DNA of 64,000 nt from a bacterium (GCA_021780105.1 JAJXZJ010000039.1:1-64000), one strand, 5' to 3'. Counted from the stretch's first letter, positions 27,801-36,219 are shown. Notes: generated from the sequence alone by a model not told the origin. Program-made: numbers and translations.

Positions 27801-28192
27801 CGGAGGACGCCGATCCACGGGTGCGGCGCGAAGTCGCCTGGCAGGCGAGCAATAACTGGATTTGGTCGGCCAAGGCTGCCAATCCCGAGGCGGTCGCGCT
27901 GATGCTGCGGTTGTCGCACGACGCCGATGCCCGCGTGGCCTACAACGCCATGTATTACGGCCTGTCCACGGCGCGGCCCAAGGACGAGGCGGTCGTCCGG
28001 CGGTTGCTCGAAATGGCCCTGACGAGTTCCGATCCGAACGTGACCCAGCGGGTTTGGTGGGGCCTGCGCGAAGACCGCGCAGCCACCCTGAAAGTGCTGG
28101 AGGAATTCAAAGCCAGTGCGGATGCGACAATGGCTGAAGCCGCGCGGCGGGCCTACACCGGTCTGACGCAAACCTCAACGGCGCCCAAGTGA
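24851..28192 (+). CDS. Membrane Ser/Thr protein kinase with N-terminal zinc ribbon and C-terminal helical repeats
   Basis: 1113 residues. Residues 10-40 form a membrane helix. A Pro-rich stretch and a zinc ribbon (CPQCGTPLPAG then CPACLL) follow near 75-100. The kinase domain occupies about 130-375 with IGQGGMGAVYKARQ, the lysine in VVALKLL, HRDIKPENVLVD, ADFGLA and GTPHYMAPEQ, so it should be active. Three further helices lie near 400-490. The C-terminal half ends in HEAT-like helices (DPRVRREVAWQASNNW, DARVAYNAMYYGLS). This is the Hanks-type sensor kinase plan of Planctomycetes and Verrucomicrobia. Signal and targets are unknown. It heads a signalling group with the lipoprotein and two sigma-factor genes. 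Confidence 0.9.
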   Translation: MTASIFAMLGLSGGELIIILLVGLFSFVLLPASLVIGVISLIRFLEKRGGKPPPPAAPPPPAAPATPPKCPQCGTPLPAGTLGGLCPACLLRHGVTDTATQSEGKPPAPLPVAEVAALFPQLEILELIGQGGMGAVYKARQPALDRVVALKLLPARTTADPGFAERFNREARALARLSHPHIVGIYDFGVAGGMNYFLMEFVDGVNLRQLQRSGRMSPREALQIVPQICDALQYAHDEGIVHRDIKPENVLVDRKGRVKIADFGLARILGGETPDFRLTGEGQVMGTPHYMAPEQVEHPLTVDHRADIYALGVVFYEMLTGELPLGKFPPPSHKVQVDVRLDEVVLHALEKEPERRYQYASEVKTAVEGVATAPSAPQPPPFPPLSGGESHRQTVWPTGSDLRSRYALVALGLFLAGTFGTLLLMTLSPRHDMALVFGGLALAMALVFGLLSWRERLGKGVVIATALVLVGCAITVAILTTGFLLARDRRAVRESLVREQVMAEQRRAEVTARLRAGIGKESSFGPVMERVMQARGTGTNSFLNLETGQLLTPPPEVVTSLAASQPGDDVERFWQGLDILENTRPSRYVAWLRDSGADLMFNGRGQIIAFDGSFAVAHGEHATNWDDWSGLSPAMTRAALKAIEGAMRNSQSGATTVTLMTNASHYSYTSAMKLGSRHGGLSANLLTREQSVTWFFKTRQGHEGILQITGFTDSPPGVRVRYKLIKAGQLVASDAPASSVRAWCSTDPYVAPDFYGYFPDDAEGGRKLDDLMKNPNTQPRSDTEILQTVRAGLRRTHEHPLNILRWIGNSYIWGVQPQSPDAIELMYHATACPDEQKMVRHWAVYFGLSVVQPKPPAVLHALADLCMRVDDPNDLDRVAWGVKSQSAEFLSFVKPYQEATNPADREKARLVTEIIAGRTNAFEWAAARAKERAQRLFTGELPDIRSKLTAGTSAERLATLQHVAKESITSIMDDTFIAAYAHGAEDADPRVRREVAWQASNNWIWSAKAANPEAVALMLRLSHDADARVAYNAMYYGLSTARPKDEAVVRRLLEMALTSSDPNVTQRVWWGLREDRAATLKVLEEFKASADATMAEAARRAYTGLTQTSTAPK

Positions 28193-28295
28193 AGCGAACA
28201 CGGCCGGTCTTTCCCACGCTGTTCCCGCCGGGCGGCGCGCTCCACGGCGTGCTGGACGTTGCCCGGTGAAGGAGGGATAACATCGCGCGAACAAA

Positions 28296-30284
28296 ATGCA
28301 GCGATTGGCCCGGTTTTTGTTCTCCGCGCGAATCCGCACGCTGGGAGCCGGCGTCGGATTGCTATTGTTGTGTTCTTGTGCCAGCGGGCCAGGCCGGGCT
28401 ACCGGCGAGCTAACTCATCCCCAACTGCCTCCGGAGGTTTCCATCAATCGCGGGGCAGGGCGGGACGACTGGCTGTTTGTCACGCTCCGGTTGGAGGACG
28501 GCGAGAAGCAGTTGTTTATCGTGGACACCGGGGCGCCGTTTACGCTCCTGGATCGGTCGCTGGAGCCACGCTTGGGAAAGCGTCTCGGCAGAAAGAAAGT
28601 CCACTCGTTCTACGGCGTGATGCACGGCAACGTTTTTGCCGCGCCGAAGTTGTTTTTGGGCGACACCGCGCTGGTCACGGGCCGCCGCGTGGTGACCGTG
28701 GACCTCGGCCGCGACATCCCGTATCCCAGTCGTCCGCTGATGGGCATCCTGGGCATGGATTGCTTGAAGCATTACTGCCTGCAACTGGATTTCGCCTCGG
28801 AAAAACTGCGGTTCCTCGATCCCAATCGAATGGCGCCAGCGGAATTGGGCAAGGCCTACCTGCTTGGACATCCGTGGTTCACGGCCTGTATCACCGCTCA
28901 CATCACGCCGGCCGGCATCGAAGGCGCGAAATCACTGATTGACACCGGCGCCATCGGCGATGGTTCGTTGAAGCCGGGGCTGTTGCGACGCGAACTGCGC
29001 GAACACAAGGCAGTTCTAACCAATGACGTGGCGTGGTTTCCCAAGGCCGATGTCGGCGGCGTGAGGTACACGAACCTGTTTTTGGACAAGGCGAAACGGT
29101 ATTCAATATGGTTCGGCCAGAACCTCACCGGCCTGCAGTTTCTGGCGCGACACCTGGTGACCTTCGATTTTCCCCGCGGGGTCATGTATCTGCGGCCGGA
29201 GAGCGTCGGGTCTCTCAACGATGACGCCGACGCCACGAACGCGCCGGGACCTACCGTGGCTTGGTGGTCGGCTGCGGATTCGCCGGCGCCGACGAACGCC
29301 GCGTCGCTGGCGGATCGCATCCTCTCCGCGCCGAATCTTTACCCTGGTGACGCGGTCCCCGAATTGGTCTGGGGCGTGTTTCTCCACCCGATATTTCGGC
29401 CGTTGCGGATTCCGGTCGGGTCGCCGCCGGCGCGGCTGAGCGCACTGCAATTGCCGCCGGCCGATTACCACGAGCGGGTCATTGCCAAGACGGGGCAACA
29501 CGCGGGCAAGACGAACCTGACCGTGAGTCTCGTTTCCCAAGGCAAGGGACCACCAACGCCGCTGGCGTCGCGGGGAACCGTGGTTTTGCTGCACGGCTAC
29601 AACAGCCAGAAGGAATTCATGAGCTTCTGGGCCTACCTCCTTGCCCAGGCCGGCTACCGCGCTGTCCTGGTGGACCTCCGCGGTCATGGTCAGTCCACCG
29701 GCCAGGCGTTTACCTATGGCCGGGACGAAACCGCGGACCTGTCGCAGGTGCTGGATTTTCTGACGCAACGACAGCTTTGCGCGGGAACCGTGGGTGTGTT
29801 GGGCGTGGGCTTTGGGGCCGATGTCGCGCTGCAATGGGCGGCGCGGGATGCCCGCGTGAGTGCGGTGGTGGCCATCGCGCCGCACGACGAACCAGAACCG
29901 GCCTTCGCACGGATCGTCAAGGCGACGCACGCGCCCATTTCACCGGCGCTTCTGCGCGGTGCCCTGGCTTTGGTAGCAAGGCGGCTGAACCTCCGTTGGG
30001 CGGACTTGTCGAGTGCCGCCGCCGTGCGCCAGCTCGGCCGGCCGGTCTTGTTTGTCGCTGGAAACGAGGACGCCATCAGCCCGGTCAAGGAAGTGAAATC
30101 ACTCGAACAGGCCGCGCCAACCGGATCACGAATCCTGGTGGTTCCCGGAGCGAACACGATGGCGGTTGGCAATTCCTTCGCGAATCTGTCAGCACCGGTG
30201 AAAGCGTGGTTTCGCGAGCATTTGGACGCACCCGGTGCCGGAGGTTTGGCTGCCGTGAACCACGGTCAAATGCAAAACCCGTAA
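28296..30284 (+). CDS. Lipoprotein: retropepsin-like aspartyl protease domain fused to a degenerate alpha/beta-hydrolase
   Basis: 662 residues. A lipobox (LLLLCSC, Cys28) predicts membrane anchoring. The N-terminal half has two retropepsin-like Asp motifs, FIVDTGAPFTLLDRS (Asp77) and SLIDTGAIGDGS, separated by MGILGMDCL, as in PF13650-type proteases. The C-terminal half is an alpha/beta-hydrolase with oxyanion HGYNS and VDLRGHGQSTGQ, but the nucleophile elbow reads GVGFG (Gly505 in place of Ser). The usual C-terminal histidine position reads PGANTMAVG. The hydrolase half therefore looks inactive. The stop lies 1 nt before the start of an ECF sigma gene. Confidence 0.82.
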   Translation: MQRLARFLFSARIRTLGAGVGLLLLCSCASGPGRATGELTHPQLPPEVSINRGAGRDDWLFVTLRLEDGEKQLFIVDTGAPFTLLDRSLEPRLGKRLGRKKVHSFYGVMHGNVFAAPKLFLGDTALVTGRRVVTVDLGRDIPYPSRPLMGILGMDCLKHYCLQLDFASEKLRFLDPNRMAPAELGKAYLLGHPWFTACITAHITPAGIEGAKSLIDTGAIGDGSLKPGLLRRELREHKAVLTNDVAWFPKADVGGVRYTNLFLDKAKRYSIWFGQNLTGLQFLARHLVTFDFPRGVMYLRPESVGSLNDDADATNAPGPTVAWWSAADSPAPTNAASLADRILSAPNLYPGDAVPELVWGVFLHPIFRPLRIPVGSPPARLSALQLPPADYHERVIAKTGQHAGKTNLTVSLVSQGKGPPTPLASRGTVVLLHGYNSQKEFMSFWAYLLAQAGYRAVLVDLRGHGQSTGQAFTYGRDETADLSQVLDFLTQRQLCAGTVGVLGVGFGADVALQWAARDARVSAVVAIAPHDEPEPAFARIVKATHAPISPALLRGALALVARRLNLRWADLSSAAAVRQLGRPVLFVAGNEDAISPVKEVKSLEQAAPTGSRILVVPGANTMAVGNSFANLSAPVKAWFREHLDAPGAGGLAAVNHGQMQNP

Positions 30285-30285
30285 C

Positions 30286-31032
30286 TTGACCTCCGCGAAC
30301 TCAAACCAAAAATCCAAACCACCGGCGGATTACTTTGCCACGACGCGCTGGACGGTGGTGCTCGCGGCCGGCCGGTGTCGCACGCCGCAGGCGGACGTGG
30401 CGCTGGAGGAGCTTTGCCGCAGTTATTGGTATCCGCTCTATGCCTACGTTCGCCGGCAGGGCCATGCGAAGGAGGACGCCGAGGATCTGGTGCAGGGTTT
30501 CTTCGCCCGGTTTCTGGCGAAGAATTACCTCGACGGCCTCGACGCCGAGCGCGGCCGGTTTCGCGCCTTCCTGCTCGCCGCGCTGAAACACTACCTGGCG
30601 AATGAGCACGACCGCGCGCTCCGCCAGAAACGCGGTGGCGGCGCTGTTCCACTTTCACTCGACTGGGCCGGCGCCGACACGCGCTACCGCATCGAGCCGC
30701 CGGACCTGTTCAGCCCGGACAAACTCTTCGACCGCGAATGGGCGCTGGCGTTGCTGGAACGCGTGATCGTTCGTTTGCGCGACGAGTGCGCCGCCGACGG
30801 CAAGGCGCGGCTGTTCGCGTGCCTCAAACCGTTTCTGAGCGTGGACCAGGCGGCGATCCCTTATGACCAGCCCGCGGCCGAACTGGGGCTGAACGAAGGC
30901 GCGGTGCGGGTGGCCGTGCATCGGTTGCGCCGGCGCTATCGCGAATTACTGCGGAACGAAATTGCGCAAACGCTCGCCGATCCCGCGCAGGTGCGGGAGG
31001 AATTGCAGGCGCTCTTCGCCGCGTTTGGCTGA
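30286..31032 (+). CDS. ECF-type RNA polymerase sigma factor (TRWTVVLAAG family)
   Basis: 248 residues if started at TTG 30286, 1 nt after the lipoprotein stop; no ATG precedes the conserved TTRWTVVLAAGR. Region 2 (ALEELCRSYWYPLYAYVRRQ, EDAEDLVQGFFARFL) and region 4 (LGLNEGAVRVAVHRLRRRYR) are clear. This family is expanded in Planctomycetes and Verrucomicrobia, often beside membrane kinases. No dedicated anti-sigma gene is adjacent; the upstream lipoprotein or kinase may take that role, which is inference. Confidence 0.88.
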   Translation: MTSANSNQKSKPPADYFATTRWTVVLAAGRCRTPQADVALEELCRSYWYPLYAYVRRQGHAKEDAEDLVQGFFARFLAKNYLDGLDAERGRFRAFLLAALKHYLANEHDRALRQKRGGGAVPLSLDWAGADTRYRIEPPDLFSPDKLFDREWALALLERVIVRLRDECAADGKARLFACLKPFLSVDQAAIPYDQPAAELGLNEGAVRVAVHRLRRRYRELLRNEIAQTLADPAQVREELQALFAAFG

Positions 31033-31108
31033 CGGCCGGATTCGCGTCCGGCCGCCGGTGTTAATTTTCTTGTCCGGTTTCCCCGGCCGGCGGCATCTAG
31101 GGGATGAA

Positions 31109-32482
31109 ATGAGCGAAGACCGCCAGTGGCTTGCCGAATTTGCGCGGACCGGCTCCGAAGCTGCGTTCCGGCAGATCGCCGGCCGCCATCTGCCGCTGGT
31201 CTATTCCGCCGCGTTGCGGATGGTCAACGGTGACGCCGCGCAGGCGCAGGACATCGCCCAGCTCGTCTTCACGAACCTCGCCCGCCGCGCGCGTTCCCTC
31301 CCGCCGGACGTGATCCTCGCCGGCTGGCTGCACCGGGACACCCGCTTCACCGCGCTGGAATGGCTGCGCCAGGAGCGGCGTCGCGTTCAGCGGGAACAAC
31401 AGGCCGCCGCCATGAACGCCTTGGAATCCGCCGGGCCGGACGCCGACTGGTCCCATCTCCGTCCGGTGCTCGATGAAGTGCTCGACGAACTGGACGACCC
31501 CGACCGCCACGCTCTGCTGCTGCGTTTCTGCCAGCAACGCAGCTTCGCCGAGGTCGGCGCCGCGCTCGCCCTTAGCGACGACGCGGCCCGCAAGCGCGTG
31601 GACCGCGCGCTCGACCGCCTCCGCGGCGCGTTGGCGCGGCGTGGCGTGACGTCCACCGCCGCGGGTCTTGCCGTCCTGCTCGGCGCCCATGCCGTCGTGA
31701 ACGTGCCCAGCGCCCTCGCGGCCACCGTGGCTGCCGTTTCCCTTGCTGGCACCGCTGCGGCTGGCGGAGTTGGCGCTCAACTGATTCAACTTATGACAGC
31801 CGCCAAACTCAAACTCGTCGCCGCCGCCGTGATTGCCACCGCCGTGGGCACGCCGCTGGTGCTGCAACACCGCGCCAACGAAACCTTGCTCGCCGAGAAC
31901 GCGGCTCTGCGCCGACAAACCGCCCAACTGGACAAACTCCGCGCCGACAACGAGCGGTTGACCGCGCAGTTGGAAGCCGACGCCGCCCGCCCATCAGCCG
32001 AACACGAGGAGCTGATGCGGCTGCGAGGCCAAGTGGGCGTGCTTCGACAGCAGCTTGCCGAGGTGGCCCAGACCAAACCGGCAGCGCCCACGGCGTCTGA
32101 AGGTGCAAGTAGCAATGCAAGCACCTACATGCCTTCAACCAACTGGACCAATCTCGGATTCAATACGGCGCATGATGCCACGATTTCATTTCTTTGGGCT
32201 TTGCGAAGTGGTAATGACAGTGTTTACAAAGCCGCCTTTGGAAAAACGAACGCGGATTTCGCTTTTCCCATTGCATGGGCCAATGCGTTGGCGGCAGTCA
32301 AAGGGAGTCAGGTTTCGCAAGTGTACGAGTCCCCCGATGGGACGCCAACAGTCTCAGTAGTCAGTGAGTTGGACAATGGTGAGACTGCAAATACTTGGCT
32401 CCAATTCAGCCAAACCAATGGGATTTGGTTGATTCACGGATTCACAGGCTATCCGATCGTTGTCCAACAAAGTGGCCAGTGA
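31109..32482 (+). CDS. ECF sigma factor fused to membrane segments, coiled coil and C-terminal domain
   Basis: 457 residues from ATG 31109 (RBS-like GGGGATGAA just before). Residues 10-90 are sigma region 2 (YSAALRMVNGDAAQAQDIAQ) and 120-180 region 4 (FAEVGAALALSDDAARKRVD). Two hydrophobic stretches follow (about 183-228 and 233-252), then a coiled coil (255-320, AENAALRRQTAQLDKLRADN), a short linker and a C-terminal domain of about 110 residues that I do not recognise. The DNA encoding that last domain is AT-richer. The plan suggests a membrane-held sigma factor released or regulated by an outside signal. Confidence 0.85.
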   Translation: MSEDRQWLAEFARTGSEAAFRQIAGRHLPLVYSAALRMVNGDAAQAQDIAQLVFTNLARRARSLPPDVILAGWLHRDTRFTALEWLRQERRRVQREQQAAAMNALESAGPDADWSHLRPVLDEVLDELDDPDRHALLLRFCQQRSFAEVGAALALSDDAARKRVDRALDRLRGALARRGVTSTAAGLAVLLGAHAVVNVPSALAATVAAVSLAGTAAAGGVGAQLIQLMTAAKLKLVAAAVIATAVGTPLVLQHRANETLLAENAALRRQTAQLDKLRADNERLTAQLEADAARPSAEHEELMRLRGQVGVLRQQLAEVAQTKPAAPTASEGASSNASTYMPSTNWTNLGFNTAHDATISFLWALRSGNDSVYKAAFGKTNADFAFPIAWANALAAVKGSQVSQVYESPDGTPTVSVVSELDNGETANTWLQFSQTNGIWLIHGFTGYPIVVQQSGQ

Positions 32483-33014
32483 GGCGCTCTGTGGCGGCTT
32501 GGATGCCGTTGGTGCTTGCGGCTCCAAACTTGGTGCACCGTTCGGTCATTTCTCAGCTTTCCCCAACCATCCTGGCCAGAGTGGCGACACCACGATTCCA
32601 AATAAGCAATTCACCTCGGAAGATTTCGTGATGAGTCGGACAAATCACGGAGGTCCAAAATGATCCACGGAGCCAGCCATTGGTCAAACTCCCCGGTGCG
32701 CAACACCGACACGCCTTACGGCACCATGCAGCAGGCCAGGCCGCTCTGGGGATCGGGAGCGCAGCCGCACCCAGCGCTTCTTGCCGCCTGACGGTCTGAA
32801 ATCGTTACGGGTGACCTGGCCTTTGCGACGCGTGGCTTCAAATTAGGAGCTTATTTCCGGCATCATTCGACACGGCGGATGTTGGTGAACGAGGTCGTTG
32901 TTCAGACCGCGGATGGTTGACAGTCGTTGGTGACGGTCGCGGGCCGGGCCGGTCGTGTCGTTTTGTGAAGATTCGATTGCATTCCGCCGCGGTCCTGAGA
33001 ATTCTGCGTGTCGT
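32483..33014. other. Non-coding or decayed stretch
   Basis: No frame with a plausible start, RBS and protein-like composition covers these 532 nt. The first 200 nt share the AT-richer composition of the end of the upstream gene. A 44-codon frame from ATG 32660 and some longer frames look like gene remnants. No hairpin with a U-tract was recognised. The promoter of the next gene must lie towards the right end. Confidence 0.4.
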
Positions 33015-34544
33015 ATGGCAGACACGAACACCACCCCGGCGGCAGTCGGCGGCAAATCGCAGCGGCCCTGCCCGGCCACGCACGGTTTCATCTCGCCCGC
33101 GGACTGCGGCGCGCGGCGCGGCAGCCAGCTCGATTGCCCGGCGGATTGCGCGTTTTTTCCCTTCGGCATCGCCGGCGGCGACGAGTTGTGGGTGAAGACG
33201 GATTCCGCGTGGATGAAGAAGGCGGTGGACTACATCGTCGCCCGCGTGACGCGGCCGGTTTTTGAAAAGCGGCTCAAGGCGCTCACGCTGCCGATGGGTT
33301 CGCGCGAGCTGGACCTGCACTGCGCGCTCTACCACGCCATCCAGCTTTTCCTGTTCATTGACCGTGACGCCGCCGGCCGCACGCTGGCCGACCGCTGGGA
33401 AGCGGAGGCGTGGACGGGGTTGAACAACGACGAACGCGTGATGCTGCGATATCGCCGCGCGGCACTGCCCACGGTCGTTGAAGTCCAGGAAACCGTGCCC
33501 GGCGTGGGACTGCGCAGCCTGGATCTGCTGGAGCCGGCGGCCGAACCGTTCGTGCTGCTGGACCGTGGCGCGTCGCAGTCGGTGGTCCGGTTCACGCGCA
33601 TCCTGACGTGGCTGGTGCGCCTGCCCCACGCCGCGCGGCTGGCGCCGACGGCCATCGAGGTGCAACCGACGATCTGGTCGGCGTGGCGCGCCGAGGTGCA
33701 ACGGCAGTTCGAGGAAGCGGTCAAGACGCGGCCGGAACTGACGCTGAAACGATTTCTCGCGGAAGATCCGGTCAGCGCCGCCCGGCTGGTCGGTAGATTG
33801 AATTCGCTTCACCGGTTGGAAATGCTGGATGCCTACGACCTCAATCAGTGCATGGCGGTTTACCGGCTGAACGGCGCGAGCTACCAGCAGGTGGAGACGG
33901 TGCTGCGCGGCATCAGCGATTTCACGCCGCAGGACGTGAAGGTCCCGCCCAACGAGCCGGAGCCGGTGGCCGCGTTCACCTGGCATCAACCCGCCGAGGC
34001 CGCCGTGCCGGCCGCGACCGGTGCGCCGCCGGCGAACAACACCCTCGGCCTGGTGCGGCTTTTCGAGGACGCGCTGGTGGTGGACACGACGTCGCGGCGC
34101 AAACACGCGCTGGCCCGCCAGCTCGTGGAAAAACATTTCAACGCGCTCGTCGCCTTCGAGCGTGAAAGCATGGCGGACCTGGACCAGGTGATGCGCGCCC
34201 GGCGGGCACGGGAACAGACGTTGTCGCAGGCCGAGGCGGTGGTGTATGGCCGGCCAACCACCGTGCCTGCGCCGACCGGTGACGTTGCCTCTGCCCAGGC
34301 CGAACGCCGGCGCCAGATCGAGGCGGCACATGCCGATCGTTACCGCGCCTTTCTCGACGAAGCGCAACCGGCGCTGGACGGCGTCAGTCCGCGCGCGGCG
34401 GCGGCCAGGCCGGAGTTGCGCCCCAAACTGGTTGAACTGATGAAAAGCCACCTTCAGCGGCTCGCCCGCCAGAACCGTGACGAGGGCCTGGCGTTGAGTC
34501 TGGATCCGGTGCTGGACGAGCTGGCGCTGGCCGAATTGAAATGA
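33015..34544 (+). CDS. Conserved hypothetical protein with N-terminal Cys motif, coupled to a deacetylase gene
   Basis: 509 residues from ATG 33015; an earlier ATG adds 20 residues of poor composition. Not recognised. Cysteines 19, 31, 41 and 45 (CPATHGF, DCGARRG, DCPADCAFFPFG) could bind a metal. Residues 60-300 are mostly alpha-helical. The C-terminal part has a helix pair (ERRRQIEAAHADRYRAFLDE) followed by ALDGVSPRAAAARPELRPKL, a segment resembling SEC-C-associated helical domains. No signal peptide, so cytoplasmic. Its last four bases (ATGA) contain the start of the deacetylase gene, implying coupled translation. Confidence 0.7.
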   Translation: MADTNTTPAAVGGKSQRPCPATHGFISPADCGARRGSQLDCPADCAFFPFGIAGGDELWVKTDSAWMKKAVDYIVARVTRPVFEKRLKALTLPMGSRELDLHCALYHAIQLFLFIDRDAAGRTLADRWEAEAWTGLNNDERVMLRYRRAALPTVVEVQETVPGVGLRSLDLLEPAAEPFVLLDRGASQSVVRFTRILTWLVRLPHAARLAPTAIEVQPTIWSAWRAEVQRQFEEAVKTRPELTLKRFLAEDPVSAARLVGRLNSLHRLEMLDAYDLNQCMAVYRLNGASYQQVETVLRGISDFTPQDVKVPPNEPEPVAAFTWHQPAEAAVPAATGAPPANNTLGLVRLFEDALVVDTTSRRKHALARQLVEKHFNALVAFERESMADLDQVMRARRAREQTLSQAEAVVYGRPTTVPAPTGDVASAQAERRRQIEAAHADRYRAFLDEAQPALDGVSPRAAAARPELRPKLVELMKSHLQRLARQNRDEGLALSLDPVLDELALAELK

Positions 34545-35500
34545 GCCATGACCCCGCGCTGCCCGCCCCGCCCGGCACTGGCGGCGAGGCGGCGAGTGCC
34601 CGGCCCGCCCCGGCAACGGACGCGCGCCGGCCACAGGGTGTCACCATCGTCACCGACCCGCGTTGCGCCGGCTATCATCACGCCGGTCATCCGGAGCATC
34701 CGGCGCGCGTCACCCGGACCGTGGAACGGCTCAAGGCGCAAAACGTGCTGCCGGTGAAGTGGGCCGAGCCGCTGGCGGCGACGCCGGACCAACTGCTGCG
34801 GGCGCATTCCGCCGCGTTGTTGGAGCGCCTCAAGCTGCCGCGCGATTTCGACGCGGACACGCCGGCTCATCCGGAGATGCGGGCGCACGCCGAGCGCGGT
34901 GTCGGCGGCGCGTTGCGCGCGTTGCAGGCCGCGGGCGCGGGGGAGGTCGCCTTGAGCCTGCTCCGGCCGCCGGGGCACCACGCCACGCACGACCGCGCGA
35001 TGGGTTTTTGCTACCTCAATTCGGTCGCCATCGCTGCGCTGGAGGCGTTGGCGCAGGACAGCAACCGCGTCGCGGTGTTTGATTTCGACACCCACCACGG
35101 CAACGGCACGGAAGAAATTCTCCTCGGCCGGCCGCGCTGCGCCTTCTTCTCCGTCCACCAGTTTCCCTCGTATCCGCACACCGGCGACACCTCGCAGCAA
35201 AACGCCTTCAACTATCCCGTCCGGCCGCACGCTACCCGCGAGGAATACCGCGCCGCGCTGGCCGCGGGCCTGGCGGAGCTGCAACGCTTCGCGCCGGCCG
35301 TTGTCGGCGTCTCCGCCGGCTTCGACGCCTTCCGCGGCGATCCGGTGGGCGAAGGCATGTTGGAAGTGGAGGATTACCACTGGCTGGGCGCATCGTTCCG
35401 GGCGCTGGGCGTGCCGGTGTTCAGCGTGCTGGAAGGCGGTTACAGCCGTGAACTGCCGGAGTTGATCTTCGCCTACCTGCGCGGCCTGGCCGGCGCTTGA
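34541..35500 (+). CDS. Histone deacetylase / acetoin-utilisation family deacetylase
   Basis: 319 residues. Zinc-dependent class II HDAC-like fold: the start PRCAGYHHAGHPEHPARVTR, the His pair in RPPGHHATHDRAMGFCYLNS, the zinc ligands in FDFDTHHGNGTEEI (Asp, His) and SAGFDAFRGDP (Asp), and SVLEGGYSRELP near the end. It probably removes acyl groups from acetyl-lysine or polyamines in the cytoplasm. The start overlaps the upstream stop by 4 nt. Substrate unknown. Confidence 0.92.
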   Translation: MSHDPALPAPPGTGGEAASARPAPATDARRPQGVTIVTDPRCAGYHHAGHPEHPARVTRTVERLKAQNVLPVKWAEPLAATPDQLLRAHSAALLERLKLPRDFDADTPAHPEMRAHAERGVGGALRALQAAGAGEVALSLLRPPGHHATHDRAMGFCYLNSVAIAALEALAQDSNRVAVFDFDTHHGNGTEEILLGRPRCAFFSVHQFPSYPHTGDTSQQNAFNYPVRPHATREEYRAALAAGLAELQRFAPAVVGVSAGFDAFRGDPVGEGMLEVEDYHWLGASFRALGVPVFSVLEGGYSRELPELIFAYLRGLAGA

Positions 35501-35543
35501 GCCGCGCCTTGCGCCGGCCGGCGGATTCTTCTACGGTGGCGGC

Positions 35544-36200
35544 ATGAAAAAAGTCGCTGTCATCCTCTCCGGTTGTGGTGTCTTTGACGGTTCGGAAATC
35601 CACGAGTCCGTGCTGACGCTGCTGGCGTTGGACCGCGCAAACGCCCAGGTGGTGTGTGCCGCGCCCGACGTGCCGCAACACCACGTCGTCAATCATCTGA
35701 CCAAGGAGCCCGTGCCCGGTGAGATGCGCAACGTGCTCGTCGAGGCGGCCCGCATTGCCCGCGGGCAAATCGTGCCACTGAGCCGGCTCAACGTCCGCGA
35801 CGTGGACGCCATCATCCTGCCGGGCGGCTTCGGCGCCGCGAAAAATCTTTGCTCGTTTGCGCTGGCCGGCGCGAAGCACACCGTGAATCCGGAAGTCGCC
35901 AAGGTGCTGCGCGAGGCGCACCAGGCCGGCAAGCCGCTGGGTTTCATCTGCATTGCCCCGGCCATCGCCGCGCAGCTTTTCGGCGCGGAGAAGGTCGAGT
36001 TCACCATCGGCACGGACGCCGGCACGGCCCAGGCGATGTCGGCCGCAGGCGGCCAGCACGTCAACTGCAACGTTCGCAACGTCGTCGTGGACCGCCGGCT
36101 GAAGATCGTCACGACACCGGCCTACATGCTCGCCAGCCGGATCACCGAGGCCGAGGCCGGCATCAACAAGCTGGTCCAGGCCGTCCTGGAACTGGCCTGA
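35544..36200 (+). CDS. elbB: ElbB-type DJ-1/PfpI family glyoxalase
   Basis: 218 residues, the usual ElbB length. MKKVAVILSGCGVFDGSEIH is the diagnostic start. The nucleophilic cysteine lies in KPLGFICIAPAIAAQLFG and the supporting motif in DAIILPGGFGAAKNLCSFA. The family has glyoxalase activity in vitro and was earlier linked to isoprenoid synthesis. Cytoplasmic. It starts 43 nt after the deacetylase gene and is followed 19 nt later by dacB. Confidence 0.95.
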   Translation: MKKVAVILSGCGVFDGSEIHESVLTLLALDRANAQVVCAAPDVPQHHVVNHLTKEPVPGEMRNVLVEAARIARGQIVPLSRLNVRDVDAIILPGGFGAAKNLCSFALAGAKHTVNPEVAKVLREAHQAGKPLGFICIAPAIAAQLFGAEKVEFTIGTDAGTAQAMSAAGGQHVNCNVRNVVVDRRLKIVTTPAYMLASRITEAEAGINKLVQAVLELA

Positions 36201-36219
36201 GCGTCAGCGGCTGCGTGGC

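Noticed and set aside
32460-32800. Short frames after the second sigma gene, including one from ATG 32660.
   Set aside because: No RBS, no recognisable protein pattern, and several overlapping frames of equal quality; more likely decayed sequence.
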